64,000 nt of DNA from Halomicrobium salinisoli (lineage in GTDB: Archaea > Halobacteriota > Halobacteria > Halobacteriales > Haloarculaceae), in NCBI RefSeq assembly GCF_020405185.1, contig NZ_CP084463.1:2232001-2296000 (forward strand). Reading direction: 5' to 3'. This document shows, piece after piece, positions 52,535 to 60,242 of this stretch (position 1 is its first letter; every line of letters starts with the position of its first letter). The notes below the pieces were generated by a model. It saw only the letters and a list, made by a program, of their open reading frames with translations. It made no database searches and was not told where the DNA came from. Both the position numbers and the translations under genes were made by a program.

Positions 52535-54218
52535 CGTCTGCACCTCCGCTCGGGAGATCTCCGTTGCCGTTGGTCCGCCGGTGATCGGTCACCTCGTCGT
52601 CGGCGTACTCGTCGACGTCGACGGCAGCCGGCACCTCGGCGTCGGGATCGAGCATCTCCTCGACGAGCGTGCGGTCGTGGTCGGCGACCTCGCGATCGAC
52701 GTCGCGCTGCTTCTGGACGCGCTCGCTGTCGAGTTGCTCTTTAACCTCGTCGAAGCGCTTGGCGTCGTCGACGTCCTCGGCGAACTGAAGCATCGTCCCG
52801 AATGCCGAACGCAGGTGGACCGGCGCCGGATCGACGCCGGCGACGCCGTCGACGGGCGTCGCGCCCCAGGTCAGGAGGCCGGCGGCCGTCACGGCAGCGA
52901 CCGGCCAGAACCCCGCGATGCCGTAGTGGACGGCGCCGACGGCGATCGCCAGCGCCACGCCCACCAGCCCGTAGGTCGGCGCGTACTCCCGGTTGAACGG
53001 TGGGAACTCCATTTCCCAACCCTCCTGAGAGTAGTGGATCAGCTCGTCGGCCTCGGGATCGACGACGAACAGCTCGTCCCACTTCGACTCGCCGAGCGGG
53101 ACGCGCGTCCGCAGCTGCTCGACGTTTTCCAGGCGGGCGCTCTTGCCGAACACGCGGGCGAGGAACGGGAACAGCCCCGGTGTGATGACCGAGACCGTTC
53201 CGTCCGGCGCGCGGACGATTTTCTCCTCGCGAGCCTCCGCGTCGATCACGTCGAAGGCGTCGTCGCCGGTCGGGCTCTCGGCGTGCTCGAGTGTCGGCCG
53301 CAGGAACAGCGCCTTGCTGACGTTCGTCGTGTACGTCTCCAGCATCACGATCGCGAGGATGCCGACGACGTACAGCGCCAGCACGTACTGCGCGTTGACG
53401 ACGAGGTCGGCCAGCGACTCGTAGAACAGCAGCGAGCCGAGCCCGGTCGCGATCGTCAGCCCGAGGAACCACGGCTCGTAGCCGTAGCCCGGGCCGCTGT
53501 GGGCCTCGTCGAGCGCACGCTTGCAGGCCGCACCGGCGAGGAACCCGCCGACGACGATCCACAGCAGGAAGTCGAGGATGACGCTAGTGAGGTAGTCGCC
53601 AGCGCTGTTGATGTCGACCGACTGTGTGGTGGCGATGCTCTTGTGCTGGAACGTCCATCGCGCCCACTCGTAGCCCTCGATCCACATCGTCACCTGGACG
53701 GGCTCGTCGTGGGTCCGGAGGTCGATCGGGACCGTCGGCCGGCCGCGGTCGAAGGTCACGTCGTGGGAGACGTGGCTGACGTTACGCGCGACGGGCTCCT
53801 CGACGGTCGTGTTGCCCTGCTGGACCGTCCGCGTGCCCTTCTCCCAGTAGACGACATGCACCGTCTTCTGGAGGTCCTCGTAGGTCCACGTGCGGATGTG
53901 GATCACGTTGCGGCCGAGGGTGTGATCCTCCGGCAGGTACTCGCCACCCTCGACGCTGCCGACGTCGGCGAACGGGTTGTTCGCGGGCCAGTGGACCAGC
54001 CAGAACGACCGTGAATCGCCCATGCGGACGCTCGGCGGGGCGTTGCCCTGGTGAGGGCCGTCCTGCTTCAGCTCGGAGAGCGTGTACTCCGAGTCCTCGC
54101 TCGCGTTGCCGGCCGACGACTGGCCGGCCGCCGTGCTGACGACGCCGACGATCGGCGCCGTGACCAGCAGCGCGACGAACGCGAGCGCGACCACCGACGC
54201 GATGGACGTCCGGCTCAT
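52527..54218 (-). CDS. Large exported and membrane-spanning protein of the element (563 aa)
   Basis: A signal peptide or first helix (IASVVALAFVALLVTAPIVGVV) is followed by an outside domain of about 200 residues with N-x-S/T sites (FWLVHWPANNPFADVG, VTMWIEGYEWARWTF). Then come three or more helices (VILDFLLWIVVGGFLAGAA, WFLGLTIATGLGSLLFY, VLALYVVGILAIVMLETY), a cytoplasmic domain (FDVIDAEAREEKIVRA, SVITPGLFPFLARVFGKSARL), two more helices (LVGVALAIAVGAVHYG, VAAVTAAGLLTWGA), and a long acidic cytoplasmic tail. It has the look of a membrane platform coupling an outer domain to the ATPase two genes downstream. No family recognised. Confidence 0.68.
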   Translation of the reverse strand: MSRTSIASVVALAFVALLVTAPIVGVVSTAAGQSSAGNASEDSEYTLSELKQDGPHQGNAPPSVRMGDSRSFWLVHWPANNPFADVGSVEGGEYLPEDHTLGRNVIHIRTWTYEDLQKTVHVVYWEKGTRTVQQGNTTVEEPVARNVSHVSHDVTFDRGRPTVPIDLRTHDEPVQVTMWIEGYEWARWTFQHKSIATTQSVDINSAGDYLTSVILDFLLWIVVGGFLAGAACKRALDEAHSGPGYGYEPWFLGLTIATGLGSLLFYESLADLVVNAQYVLALYVVGILAIVMLETYTTNVSKALFLRPTLEHAESPTGDDAFDVIDAEAREEKIVRAPDGTVSVITPGLFPFLARVFGKSARLENVEQLRTRVPLGESKWDELFVVDPEADELIHYSQEGWEMEFPPFNREYAPTYGLVGVALAIAVGAVHYGIAGFWPVAAVTAAGLLTWGATPVDGVAGVDPAPVHLRSAFGTMLQFAEDVDDAKRFDEVKEQLDSERVQKQRDVDREVADHDRTLVEEMLDPDAEVPAAVDVDEYADDEVTDHRRTNGNGDLPSGGADDD

Positions 54219-54433
54219 GTGTCGTCGAGCGTTCGGGCGAGACGGTCGACGCGCTTCAGCCCGACCAGTTGGCCGGGCAGTGCCACCACGGCGAACGCCG
54301 CCAGCAGCCACGCGTCGGCTGCCGCTGCGGCGCCGCCGACCAGCGCCGTCGCGGCGACGCCGGCGCCGACGAGGCCAGCCTCGTCGACGAGGCCGTCCTC
54401 GAGGAGGACGCCGATCGGGTAGCTACTGGGCAT
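54215..54433 (-). CDS. Small membrane protein (72 aa)
   Basis: Starts MPSSYPIGVLLEDGLVDEAG. Ala/Gly-rich membrane helices (LVGAGVAATALVGGAAAAADA and WLLAAFAVVALPGQLVGL) and a charged tail. It overlaps its upstream neighbour by 11 bases and its downstream neighbour by four. Such Ala/Gly helices pack tightly and are common in small viral membrane proteins. Confidence 0.6.
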   Translation of the reverse strand: MPSSYPIGVLLEDGLVDEAGLVGAGVAATALVGGAAAAADAWLLAAFAVVALPGQLVGLKRVDRLARTLDDT

Positions 54434-54899
54434 CCTCCACCCCCGCGGTCGCCGGTACGGTGTCGTGGTCGTGCTTGTCCAGGAGGACGCGCGTGTCCTC
54501 GTCGGCGCACTCGCCGGAGCAGTAGACGTGGTCGATCTCCCGGCGCTCGGCGACGATCGAGAACGGCCCGATCGAGATCCGCCGGGGCGAGCCGCTGGCG
54601 TACACCTCGACGTACTCGTCGACGCCGTCGCGGCTCGAGTGCGAGCGGACGTGCTGGCCGCAGTTGTCGCAGGCGACGTCACACTCGGGGCGTCCGTTCT
54701 CGTAGGCCAGCATCGTGCCCAGCAGGACGGCGACGCCCCCGAGTAGGAGACCACCGAGGACGTCACCGCCGGTCGCGGCCCAGGTGATCACCGTGTAGCC
54801 CACTCCGGCGACCCCTGCCGTTCCGGTCCCGAGACCGATCCATCCCTCGAGCGAGAGGTCCGAGAGGCGGACGTCGTCGACGTCGATCGCGTCAAGCAT
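54423..54899 (-). CDS. Membrane protein with cytoplasmic zinc-ribbon-like domain (158 aa)
   Basis: An amphipathic start (MLDAIDVDDVRLSDLSLEGW) is followed by two membrane helices (IGLGTGTAGVAGVGYTVITW, VLGGLLLGGVAVLLGTML), then a Cys-rich domain: CDVACDNCGQHV and VYCSGECADE, four to five Cys plus His that could hold zinc. The domain ends in an acidic tail. The pairing of a short membrane hairpin with a zinc ribbon is unusual; its partner is unknown. Confidence 0.62.
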   Translation of the reverse strand: MLDAIDVDDVRLSDLSLEGWIGLGTGTAGVAGVGYTVITWAATGGDVLGGLLLGGVAVLLGTMLAYENGRPECDVACDNCGQHVRSHSSRDGVDEYVEVYASGSPRRISIGPFSIVAERREIDHVYCSGECADEDTRVLLDKHDHDTVPATAGVEDAQ

Positions 54900-55296
54900 C
54901 GTCCTCGCTCACCTCCATGGCGATGAAGACCGCGCCGACGATCGCCATCGCGATGCCGACGAACTGCGAGGTCGAGAGCTGGAACGCGCCGGACAGCCCG
55001 CCCGCGCCCAGCCCGATCACGCCGATGTTGCTGACGAAGTACGGATGACCGACGACGAACTGGACGAACCCGCCGACGAGGTCGCCGAACTGGACCAGTC
55101 CCAGCCCGGCGGCACTGCCGACGCCGGCGGCGAGGGCCATCGCCCACTGGCCGGTCCGGCTGACCGCCCGCCTGAGCGGGCTCTCGGTGTCGCTGACGCG
55201 GGCCAGTGCGATCAGGAACCGCAGGCCGACGATGGCCCCGAGAACGCCGACAGCGGCCAGCAGGCCGGCGACGGGATCAACGGGCACGGCGATCAC
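54892..55296 (-). CDS. Four-helix membrane protein (134 aa)
   Basis: GTG start at 55296. Four membrane helices are likely: PVAGLLAAVGVLGAIVGLRFLI, WAMALAAGVGSAAGLGLVQFG, NIGVIGLGAGGLSGAFQL and FVGIAMAIVGAVFIAMEV, the last ending in EDDA. Small size and four helices recall the internal membrane proteins of pleomorphic haloviruses, but there is no clear sequence motif. Overlaps the next gene by eight bases. Confidence 0.6.
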   Translation of the reverse strand: MIAVPVDPVAGLLAAVGVLGAIVGLRFLIALARVSDTESPLRRAVSRTGQWAMALAAGVGSAAGLGLVQFGDLVGGFVQFVVGHPYFVSNIGVIGLGAGGLSGAFQLSTSQFVGIAMAIVGAVFIAMEVSEDDA

Positions 55297-55375
55297 CCCC
55301 CGGATGCGGGGTCGAAGTGCGCCCTCTCTGCGAGGGGTAGCTGTACGCCGTTTCTACTGTCTGTCGTAGTGTCAT
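55277..55375 (-). CDS. Possible 32-residue micro-protein
   Basis: MTLRQTVETAYSYPSQRG and a basic tail with GGDRRAR. The only support is position: its ATG overlaps the stop of the 55372 gene (ATGA) and it fills the sole gap in the overlapping gene series, then overlaps the start of the 55296 gene by 20 bases. Codon use is not convincing. Confidence 0.3.
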   Translation of the reverse strand: MTLRQTVETAYSYPSQRGRTSTPHPGGDRRAR

Positions 55376-55656
55376 CGGTTCTCTCTCCAGTTCTGAATCT
55401 TGTCGATGAGCTTGTTGACCTGGACGCCGACGAACAGGATCGCCGAGGCGAGCAGCACCTTCGTGCCCAGCTGCGCGTAGCCCAGTTCCGGCATGATCGT
55501 CGAAGCCGTCGTCGCGATCGCCGGGAACCACAGCCCGGACGTCGACGAGAGCAACGACCATGCCGGCTCGAGGGCGCCGAAGCCCAGCTGGCCGATGGCG
55601 CTCACGCCGACGGCGAGGCCGGTCATCGGATGCCAGATCAGGTCTTTCCAGTCCAT
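55372..55656 (-). CDS. Two- to three-helix membrane protein (94 aa)
   Basis: Starts MDWKDLIWHPMTGLAVGVSAIG. Membrane segments LAVGVSAIGQLGFGAL, GLWFPAIATTASTIM and VLLASAILFVGVQVNKLI, ending in DKIQNWRENR. The ATG lies three bases after the stop of the 55660 gene. No family recognised. Confidence 0.6.
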   Translation of the reverse strand: MDWKDLIWHPMTGLAVGVSAIGQLGFGALEPAWSLLSSTSGLWFPAIATTASTIMPELGYAQLGTKVLLASAILFVGVQVNKLIDKIQNWRENR

Positions 55657-55659
55657 GAT

Positions 55660-56097
55660 TCACCTCAGTCCCAGCAGGTCGACAGCGATGCTCACGCCGG
55701 GGATCGTCCCAGCGGCGGCGACGATCAGGCGGTACAGTCCGTAGATCACCAGCGCGCCGACGCCGATCACCACGGGCGGGCCGAGCGGTCCCAGCGTCGC
55801 GACGGCGGCCGCAGCCTCCTGCTGGACGGCGCGGATCACGCCGAGGACGTCGATGCCGGCACGGCCGAACCAGTAGATCAGCGTCACGCGCACGACGTCG
55901 ATCGAGCCGGTGATCCAGTTGAACACGCCCAGCACGGAGTTGACCGCGAAGGCGCCCAGGTTGAGCACCGACGCGACGATGTACGTCGAGATCAGCGCGA
56001 AGATCGCCCGCGGCAGCGAGCCGTACTCCTGGACCAGTGCCGCCAGCTGCTTGAGCGGCCCCAGCAGCCCCTTCGGCAGGGCGAACAGCTTAGACAC
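55660..56097 (-). CDS. Multi-helix membrane protein (145 aa)
   Basis: Starts MSKLFALPKGLLGPLKQLAALVQEY. Helices at about 28-48 (RAIFALISTYIVASVLNLGA), 55-75 (VFNWITGSIDVVRVTLIYWF), and 110-135 (GPPVVIGVGALVIYGLYRLIVA). It overlaps the upstream gene by eight bases. No family recognised. Confidence 0.6.
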   Translation of the reverse strand: MSKLFALPKGLLGPLKQLAALVQEYGSLPRAIFALISTYIVASVLNLGAFAVNSVLGVFNWITGSIDVVRVTLIYWFGRAGIDVLGVIRAVQQEAAAAVATLGPLGPPVVIGVGALVIYGLYRLIVAAAGTIPGVSIAVDLLGLR

Positions 56098-56425
56098 GGC
56101 TGACCACCACCGCGACGGTGCCGGTCGTCGCGAGGACGATCACGATCGCGAACACGTAGCCGGCGATGCCGGCCTCGAGGACGTACTGAGTCGCGCCGGC
56201 CCAGCCGCCTCGAGCGAGCGCCGCCGGGAAGCCGGCGACCAGCCCGATGAACCGCCCGGAGAAGTTCGCGATGCCGCCCAGCCACGACAGCGGGACGTCC
56301 GCCAGCGACAGCAGCACCGCCACGACGCCCTCGAAGTAGGCCAGGATCCCGGCGCCGAACAGCGCGACGCCGAGCCGGCCCCACTTGATCCGCGCACCGC
56401 TCACGAAGTCGCTGGCGCTGACCAT
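56090..56425 (-). CDS. Multi-helix membrane protein (111 aa)
   Basis: Starts MVSASDFVSGARIKWGRLG. Three helices: LGVALFGAGILAYFEGVVAVLL, FSGRFIGLVAGFPAALA and GIAGYVFAIVIVLATTGTVAVVV. The ATG is one base beyond the stop of the 56427 gene; I chose it over the longer open frame, whose upstream part lies within that gene. Confidence 0.6.
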   Translation of the reverse strand: MVSASDFVSGARIKWGRLGVALFGAGILAYFEGVVAVLLSLADVPLSWLGGIANFSGRFIGLVAGFPAALARGGWAGATQYVLEAGIAGYVFAIVIVLATTGTVAVVVSRV

Positions 56426-56426
56426 G

Positions 56427-56879
56427 TCAGGTGTCCTCGTCCTCTTCCGGGCCGGTGAACCCCGGCGTCGGGATGTCGAACGGAATGCCCGGGAAGAAGT
56501 TGCCCGTCGGCTCCTCACTCAGGTACGCGACCACGACGTACAGTCCCAGCAGCACCGAACCGATCGCCAGCGCGAAGGTGAGCGGTCCGAGGTTGAACAT
56601 CCCGCCGGGACCGATCGACAGCGCAGTCGCGAGCGCGCCGATGTCGATGATCTGGGCGGCGCCGCCGAAGATCGCGTCGATCAGGTCGCCGACCGCGCCG
56701 GTCAGCGCCGACAGCGGGACGATCAGGACGTCGGCGATCGTCAGCACGCCGGAGGCCAGCGCCGTCCCGACCGCCAGCAGCACGGCGCCGATGCCCTCGA
56801 AGATCACGCCGCCGAGGCTCCCGGCGTCGGCTGCACGCTGGAAGAGCCTCCGGACACGTTCCCCGCCGGCGCGAGCCAT
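56427..56879 (-). CDS. Multi-helix membrane protein (150 aa)
   Basis: A basic start (MARAGGERVRRLFQRAAD), three or more hydrophobic stretches (GIGAVLLAVGTALASGVLTIADVLIVPL, LIDAIFGGAAQIIDIGAL, LTFALAIGSVLLGLYVVVAY), and an outer or cytoplasmic tail with FFPGIPFDIPTPGF ending acidic. It starts one base after the stop of the spike-like gene. Position right after the spike suggests a membrane partner. Confidence 0.62.
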   Translation of the reverse strand: MARAGGERVRRLFQRAADAGSLGGVIFEGIGAVLLAVGTALASGVLTIADVLIVPLSALTGAVGDLIDAIFGGAAQIIDIGALATALSIGPGGMFNLGPLTFALAIGSVLLGLYVVVAYLSEEPTGNFFPGIPFDIPTPGFTGPEEDEDT

Positions 56880-56880
56880 C

Positions 56881-58380
56881 TTAGCTCCCTCCGCCGAAGA
56901 AGCGGGCGAGGCCGGTCGCGACCAGCACGGAGCCGACGACGCCGGTCACCTTGCCCCAGATCGTGGCGAAGAAGCCGCCACCACCGGAGCTGGTCGGTCC
57001 CATGACGCCGTCGGACTGGAGCGTGTCGACCTCCTCGTCCTGGAGCAGCACGACGAGATGGCCGCGGTAGGTCGTGTCAGCGCTGGCCGACGAGACCAGC
57101 GTCGCAGTCGTGTCCTGCCCGGAGAGGGCGCCCGTCTTGTCGCTGTAGGCGTCCGAGAGGTTGCCGAACTCCTCGCTGGAGTCGACGCCGCTCGCGACCT
57201 CGAAGGTCACGTAGCGCTCAGTCGGGAGGCCCTGGTCGAACTCGAGCGTGAGGTCGCCGTGCGAGAGGTCGATCGCGCTGGGAACCTCGAGGTCGGCGTA
57301 CAGCTCGAGCTTCTGCGGGTAGGAGTAGTCGTCGGCGCTGCTGAAGTTCGTCGAGTACTCCGACTCGTCGGTGAGGTCGGCGAAGCGGTACTGGACGTCG
57401 TAGACGTGCAGGTCGTTGACGACCGCGGAGTCGAACGGCTCGCCCAGCGTGTCGAGGCCGGTCAGGTTGGCGACGCCGCCCTCGTGGTAGTCGGTGACCG
57501 TGGTCGTCTCCATCTCACCGTCGCCGTCGGTGTCGCGCTCGATCTCGCCGAGGTCAAAGTCGCTCTTCTTGTCGAGGTCGAGACCGGCGATCGTCACCTG
57601 CGCGTCGGAGTCGGACGTGACGAACTCGACGGACTGGATGCCGTCGAAGGACCCGTCACCGGAGCCGGCCATCGGCAGGTCGCCGAGGCGCTCCTGGAAG
57701 ACGAAGCCGTTGCCCGTGCCGTTGGCGATGACGTCGTCGTCAGCCGCGGCCGCCGAGGCGTTGATCTCGGCGTAGCGGTAGTCGCCGTCACTGTCGACGG
57801 CGCGGACCTCGACGGTCGCGCCGGAGGTCAGCTCGTCGACGTTGCCGACGAACATGAGGACACGCTTGTTGGCGTCGCTGGTGATCGAGACGTTGTCCGC
57901 GTATGTCGCGCTCGCGGTCTCGCCGGAGGCGACGCCGGCGTCGACGGTCACCTTCGGGACGCCGTCAGCGTCGGCGTCGTTGACCGCCACGTTGGAGTTC
58001 GACCCCGACGAGGTGGTCCAGTCGGCCGTGGTGGTCCAGTTGGCGGAGTTGCCGCTCTCGCCGTCGATCCGGGGGAACAGCCGGTACTGCTCGGCGTCGA
58101 TCTGGTCCCAGCGGACGCCGACGGGCGTCGTCTGAGAGTCGTTGACCGTCGCGGGCAGCGTCGAGATCTCGCCCGAGTCGTCGTAGTACTCGAGCGGGTC
58201 GCTCATGTCGCCGCGATCGTGCTGACTGACGACCAGCTCGTCCTCGACGACGATCGGGTTCGGCGTCTTGTCGCTCGAGAAGTTCAGTCCGGGGCCGGCC
58301 GCCGCGGCCGGCGCCGTCATCGATACCATGACCGCCATCGCGACGGCGAGCGTCGCGAGTGCCTTACTCCTGAGATTCAT
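56881..58380 (-). CDS. Spike-like exported protein with C-terminal membrane anchor (499 aa)
   Basis: A Sec signal peptide (ALATLAVAMAVMVSMTAPAAAA) with a cut near residue 28; then a beta-rich, acidic outside domain with many Asn/Ser/Thr residues (NPIVVEDELVVSQHDRGD, WTTTADWTTSSGSNSNV, VRAVDSDGDYRYAEINAS). A Gly/Ser linker (MGPTSSGGGG) precedes one C-terminal helix (FFATIWGKVTGVVGSVLVATGLARFF). Size and layout are those of the VP4-type spike of pleomorphic haloviruses or a major envelope protein, but I see no residue-level match I could defend. An FG-GAP-like DLDKKSDFDLGEIERDTDGDGE calcium loop is present near residue 280. Second gene of the operon. Confidence 0.7.
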   Translation of the reverse strand: MNLRSKALATLAVAMAVMVSMTAPAAAAGPGLNFSSDKTPNPIVVEDELVVSQHDRGDMSDPLEYYDDSGEISTLPATVNDSQTTPVGVRWDQIDAEQYRLFPRIDGESGNSANWTTTADWTTSSGSNSNVAVNDADADGVPKVTVDAGVASGETASATYADNVSITSDANKRVLMFVGNVDELTSGATVEVRAVDSDGDYRYAEINASAAAADDDVIANGTGNGFVFQERLGDLPMAGSGDGSFDGIQSVEFVTSDSDAQVTIAGLDLDKKSDFDLGEIERDTDGDGEMETTTVTDYHEGGVANLTGLDTLGEPFDSAVVNDLHVYDVQYRFADLTDESEYSTNFSSADDYSYPQKLELYADLEVPSAIDLSHGDLTLEFDQGLPTERYVTFEVASGVDSSEEFGNLSDAYSDKTGALSGQDTTATLVSSASADTTYRGHLVVLLQDEEVDTLQSDGVMGPTSSGGGGFFATIWGKVTGVVGSVLVATGLARFFGGGS

Positions 58381-58700
58381 TGGTTTCTCCGAGAAAAGTG
58401 TGTTTCAGTGCCTGTACTGTCGGATTCGGTTGTGTGGGTTGACCGTCTCTCATGGATCGAAGTGTGACCGCCGTCGGCACGGGCCGCGCCCGGCGTGGTC
58501 GGATCGTCCTCGAGGTCGCGACGCGCCCGCGCAGTGAGTCGGTGGATCAGCATCGTGCCGCCGAGGTACAGCGCGGCGAGGACGATCGGCGCCGCCAGCA
58601 GGACGGCGCCGAGGCTGGCCCAGTTGGCCGTCGCGAGGACAGCCGCGATCGAGGCGTAGCCGCCGAGGTGGACCAGCAGCTCGCGATCGCCGCTGGTCAT
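58377..58700 (-). CDS. Small two-helix membrane protein, first gene of the envelope operon (107 aa)
   Basis: Starts MTSGDRELLVHLGGYASIAAV. Two helices (GGYASIAAVLATANWASLGAVLL and PIVLAALYLGGTMLIHRL) are followed by a polar, basic cytoplasmic tail with RARRDLEDDP. Its stop overlaps the spike gene start by four bases. A short membrane protein directly before a spike gene is the VP3-VP4 order of pleolipoviruses; this is an analogy of layout only. Confidence 0.62.
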   Translation of the reverse strand: MTSGDRELLVHLGGYASIAAVLATANWASLGAVLLAAPIVLAALYLGGTMLIHRLTARARRDLEDDPTTPGAARADGGHTSIHERRSTHTTESDSTGTETHFSRRNQ

Positions 58701-58915
58701 GCTCGGAGCCTCGCCACGTCGCGACGCGCCCAGCTGTTCGATCGCTCGCTACCCCAGTCGTGTCCTCCCGAAAAGGAGGCTTCTGGGCCGTGAGGCCCGA
58801 TTTTCCCAATCATGCATGGGACCGACCCCGCACCGGAGCGACCGGTTCGGTGGCCGTCGAACTGGGAATCGAACTGTCAGCCCCTATACTGTCGGAAAAT
58901 CAAGGGTTCTCAATG

Positions 58916-58940
58916 GATCCAATTGGATCTTCGAAGATCC
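58916..58940. promoter_or_regulatory. Overlapping palindromic operator candidates
   Basis: GATCCAATTGGATC (58916-58929) and GGATCTTCGAAGATCC (58925-58940) are both perfect palindromes sharing the GGATC at 58925-58929. They lie 35-60 bases before the TATA box of the AbrB-type gene. The shared GATC half-sites suggest cooperative binding of a dimeric regulator, perhaps the AbrB product itself. Confidence 0.55.
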
Positions 58941-58974
58941 TATGGAATCTGTAAGGATATGGCCGCTACTGGGG

Positions 58975-58982
58975 ATTTATAT
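58975..58982 (+). promoter_or_regulatory. TATA box of the AbrB-type gene
   Basis: ATTTATAT in an AT-rich stretch, 24-31 bases before the ATG at 59006, indicating a leaderless mRNA and deciding the start. Confidence 0.6.
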
Positions 58983-59005
58983 TGCTAAATCAATGGTTCT
59001 CTGGT

Positions 59006-59227
59006 ATGGCAGCAGATCAGGCACACGCCGGGGAATCGGTCGAGGGCGTTCTTTCCGAGGACATCGTCGAGAGCGTCACCGTCCAAGATCAGGGCGGTTC
59101 CTACATGGTGTCGATCCCGAAGCAATCGGCCCGCGACCTCGGGATCACGAAAGGCGACTCGCTGCTGTTCGTGGGTGAGGCTGGCGACGCGGTCCTCGAG
59201 GTCGGCCCGACTGACCGTGTGTTCTGA
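59006..59227 (+). CDS. AbrB/SpoVT-type DNA-binding regulator (73 aa)
   Basis: Starts MAADQAHAGESVEG. Residues 20-68 are a swapped-hairpin AbrB domain: ESVTVQDQGGSYMVSIPKQSARDLGITKGD followed by LLFVGEAGDAVLEV. SIPKQSARDLGI is the hallmark. Such proteins bind AT-rich or palindromic sites as dimers; two palindromes lie just upstream. It may repress the divergent envelope operon or control its own gene. The other in-frame codon (TTG at 58982) lies in the TATA box and is rejected. Confidence 0.85.
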   Translation: MAADQAHAGESVEGVLSEDIVESVTVQDQGGSYMVSIPKQSARDLGITKGDSLLFVGEAGDAVLEVGPTDRVF

Positions 59228-59247
59228 CGGCCGTCGCCGTCTCGACC

Positions 59248-59448
59248 TCAGTCGGTTTTCTGACTCTGTGGGATGACGAGCTGTCTGCCCGCCGCAGCGT
59301 CTCGGAGATCGCTGTATTCGTAGGCTTTGTCGCACTGTCCACAGTAGGCAGTCGGCCCATCAGCTGGCCGGAGGGTCGAATGGCCCACGGGACAGCGAAC
59401 TCGCCAGGGATCCTCGAGTAACTGATCGACCCGTTTCTCGTCGGCCAT
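59248..59448 (-). CDS. Small zinc-ribbon protein (66 aa)
   Basis: Starts MADEKRVDQLLEDPWR; a GTG two codons upstream is possible. The motif VRCPVGHSTLRP with AYCGQCDKAYEYS gives three Cys and one His for zinc. Convergent with the AbrB gene and divergent from the integrase. A GTATAC box lies about 30 bases before the start on the minus strand. Function unknown. Confidence 0.62.
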   Translation of the reverse strand: MADEKRVDQLLEDPWRVRCPVGHSTLRPADGPTAYCGQCDKAYEYSDLRDAAAGRQLVIPQSQKTD

Positions 59449-59636
59449 ACTCACTCAGATTGATAGCGGCTGAACTGTATACCTCAGCCATCCGGTGTGA
59501 AAGTGAAAGTAGCGGAGAGCAGTGGTTCCGACTTGTCTCACAACTCGGAACCGAACCACCGGATCCACCCCTGGTTTCGCCGTGATCTCCCCGCCCACGG
59601 ATGGGGCTTTATTCCGACTTCTTAGAACAACCTACC

Positions 59637-60242
59637 ATGCGCCTCGAAGCCACCGCAGGCGAAGATCAGTACAAGGTGTGGTTGACCGACTCCGAGCTCG
59701 AGGAGCTTCGGCGGGCCGCCGCGAGTCACCGCGACGATCTCGTCATCCAACTGGGCGGCTACGTCGGACTCCGCGCCTTCGAGATGACTCAGGTCTGCCC
59801 GAAACACGTCAAGCGCACCGAGGACGGCGAGCACTACCGCCTCCGGGTCCCCGAGGGGAAGGACACGAGCGGGAACGGCGGGAAGCCCCGCGACGCCTAC
59901 CTCCCGAAGGACGTCGAGGGCGACATCCACCGCTACCAGAACGCCGAGGACGTCGGCCGCCACGAGTCGCTGATCGACCTCTCCGAGCGGGGCGTCCGCG
60001 CGGTCGTCAAGCGGGCGGCCGAGCGGGCCGCCGAGCAGACCGGCGACGAGGACTTCCGTCACGTCAGCAGCCACGATCTCCGGCGGCGCTTCGCGCAGCG
60101 GCTCCTCGTCGATCGACAGATGAACCCGCGCGTCGTGATGGCCGTCGGCGGCTGGGACTCGTTCCAGGCGATCAAACCCTACCTGAACTCCCCGACGCCG
60201 GAGATCGTCAACGACGCCTTCGAGAGCGCCGGCATCGAGTGA
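59637..60242 (+). CDS. Short tyrosine recombinase (integrase)
   Basis: A 201-residue catalytic-domain-only tyrosine recombinase. All active-site positions are visible: Arg46 in GYVGLRAFE, Lys75 in PEGK, His146 and Arg149 in SSHDLRRRF, Trp173 in GGWDSF (usual His/Trp position) and nucleophile Tyr182 in AIKPYL. The N-terminal core-binding domain of longer integrases is missing or very reduced. The ATG at 59637 lies 25-31 bases after a TTTATT box, so it is leaderless; the in-frame ATG at 59601 precedes that box. Expected to integrate and excise the element, probably at tRNA-Pro. Confidence 0.87.
   Translation: MRLEATAGEDQYKVWLTDSELEELRRAAASHRDDLVIQLGGYVGLRAFEMTQVCPKHVKRTEDGEHYRLRVPEGKDTSGNGGKPRDAYLPKDVEGDIHRYQNAEDVGRHESLIDLSERGVRAVVKRAAERAAEQTGDEDFRHVSSHDLRRRFAQRLLVDRQMNPRVVMAVGGWDSFQAIKPYLNSPTPEIVNDAFESAGIE

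Larger units (their letters stand above)
58701..59005. other. Divergent promoter region of the element
   Basis: 305 bases between the minus-strand envelope operon and the plus-strand AbrB gene. It holds a small hairpin CCTCC/GGAGG (about 58765-58780), an AT-rich core from 58890, two overlapping palindromes (58916-58940) and a TATA box at 58975. No gene is supported. It is the natural control point between lysogenic and structural gene expression. Confidence 0.55.

Noticed and set aside
52527..58700. Identification of the envelope operon as a type IV secretion/conjugation system or as a true pleolipovirus
   Set aside because: The single ATPase lacks recognisable VirB4 or VirD4 features that I could point to, and beyond the order of the first two genes there is no sequence evidence for pleolipovirus proteins. 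Left as open alternatives.
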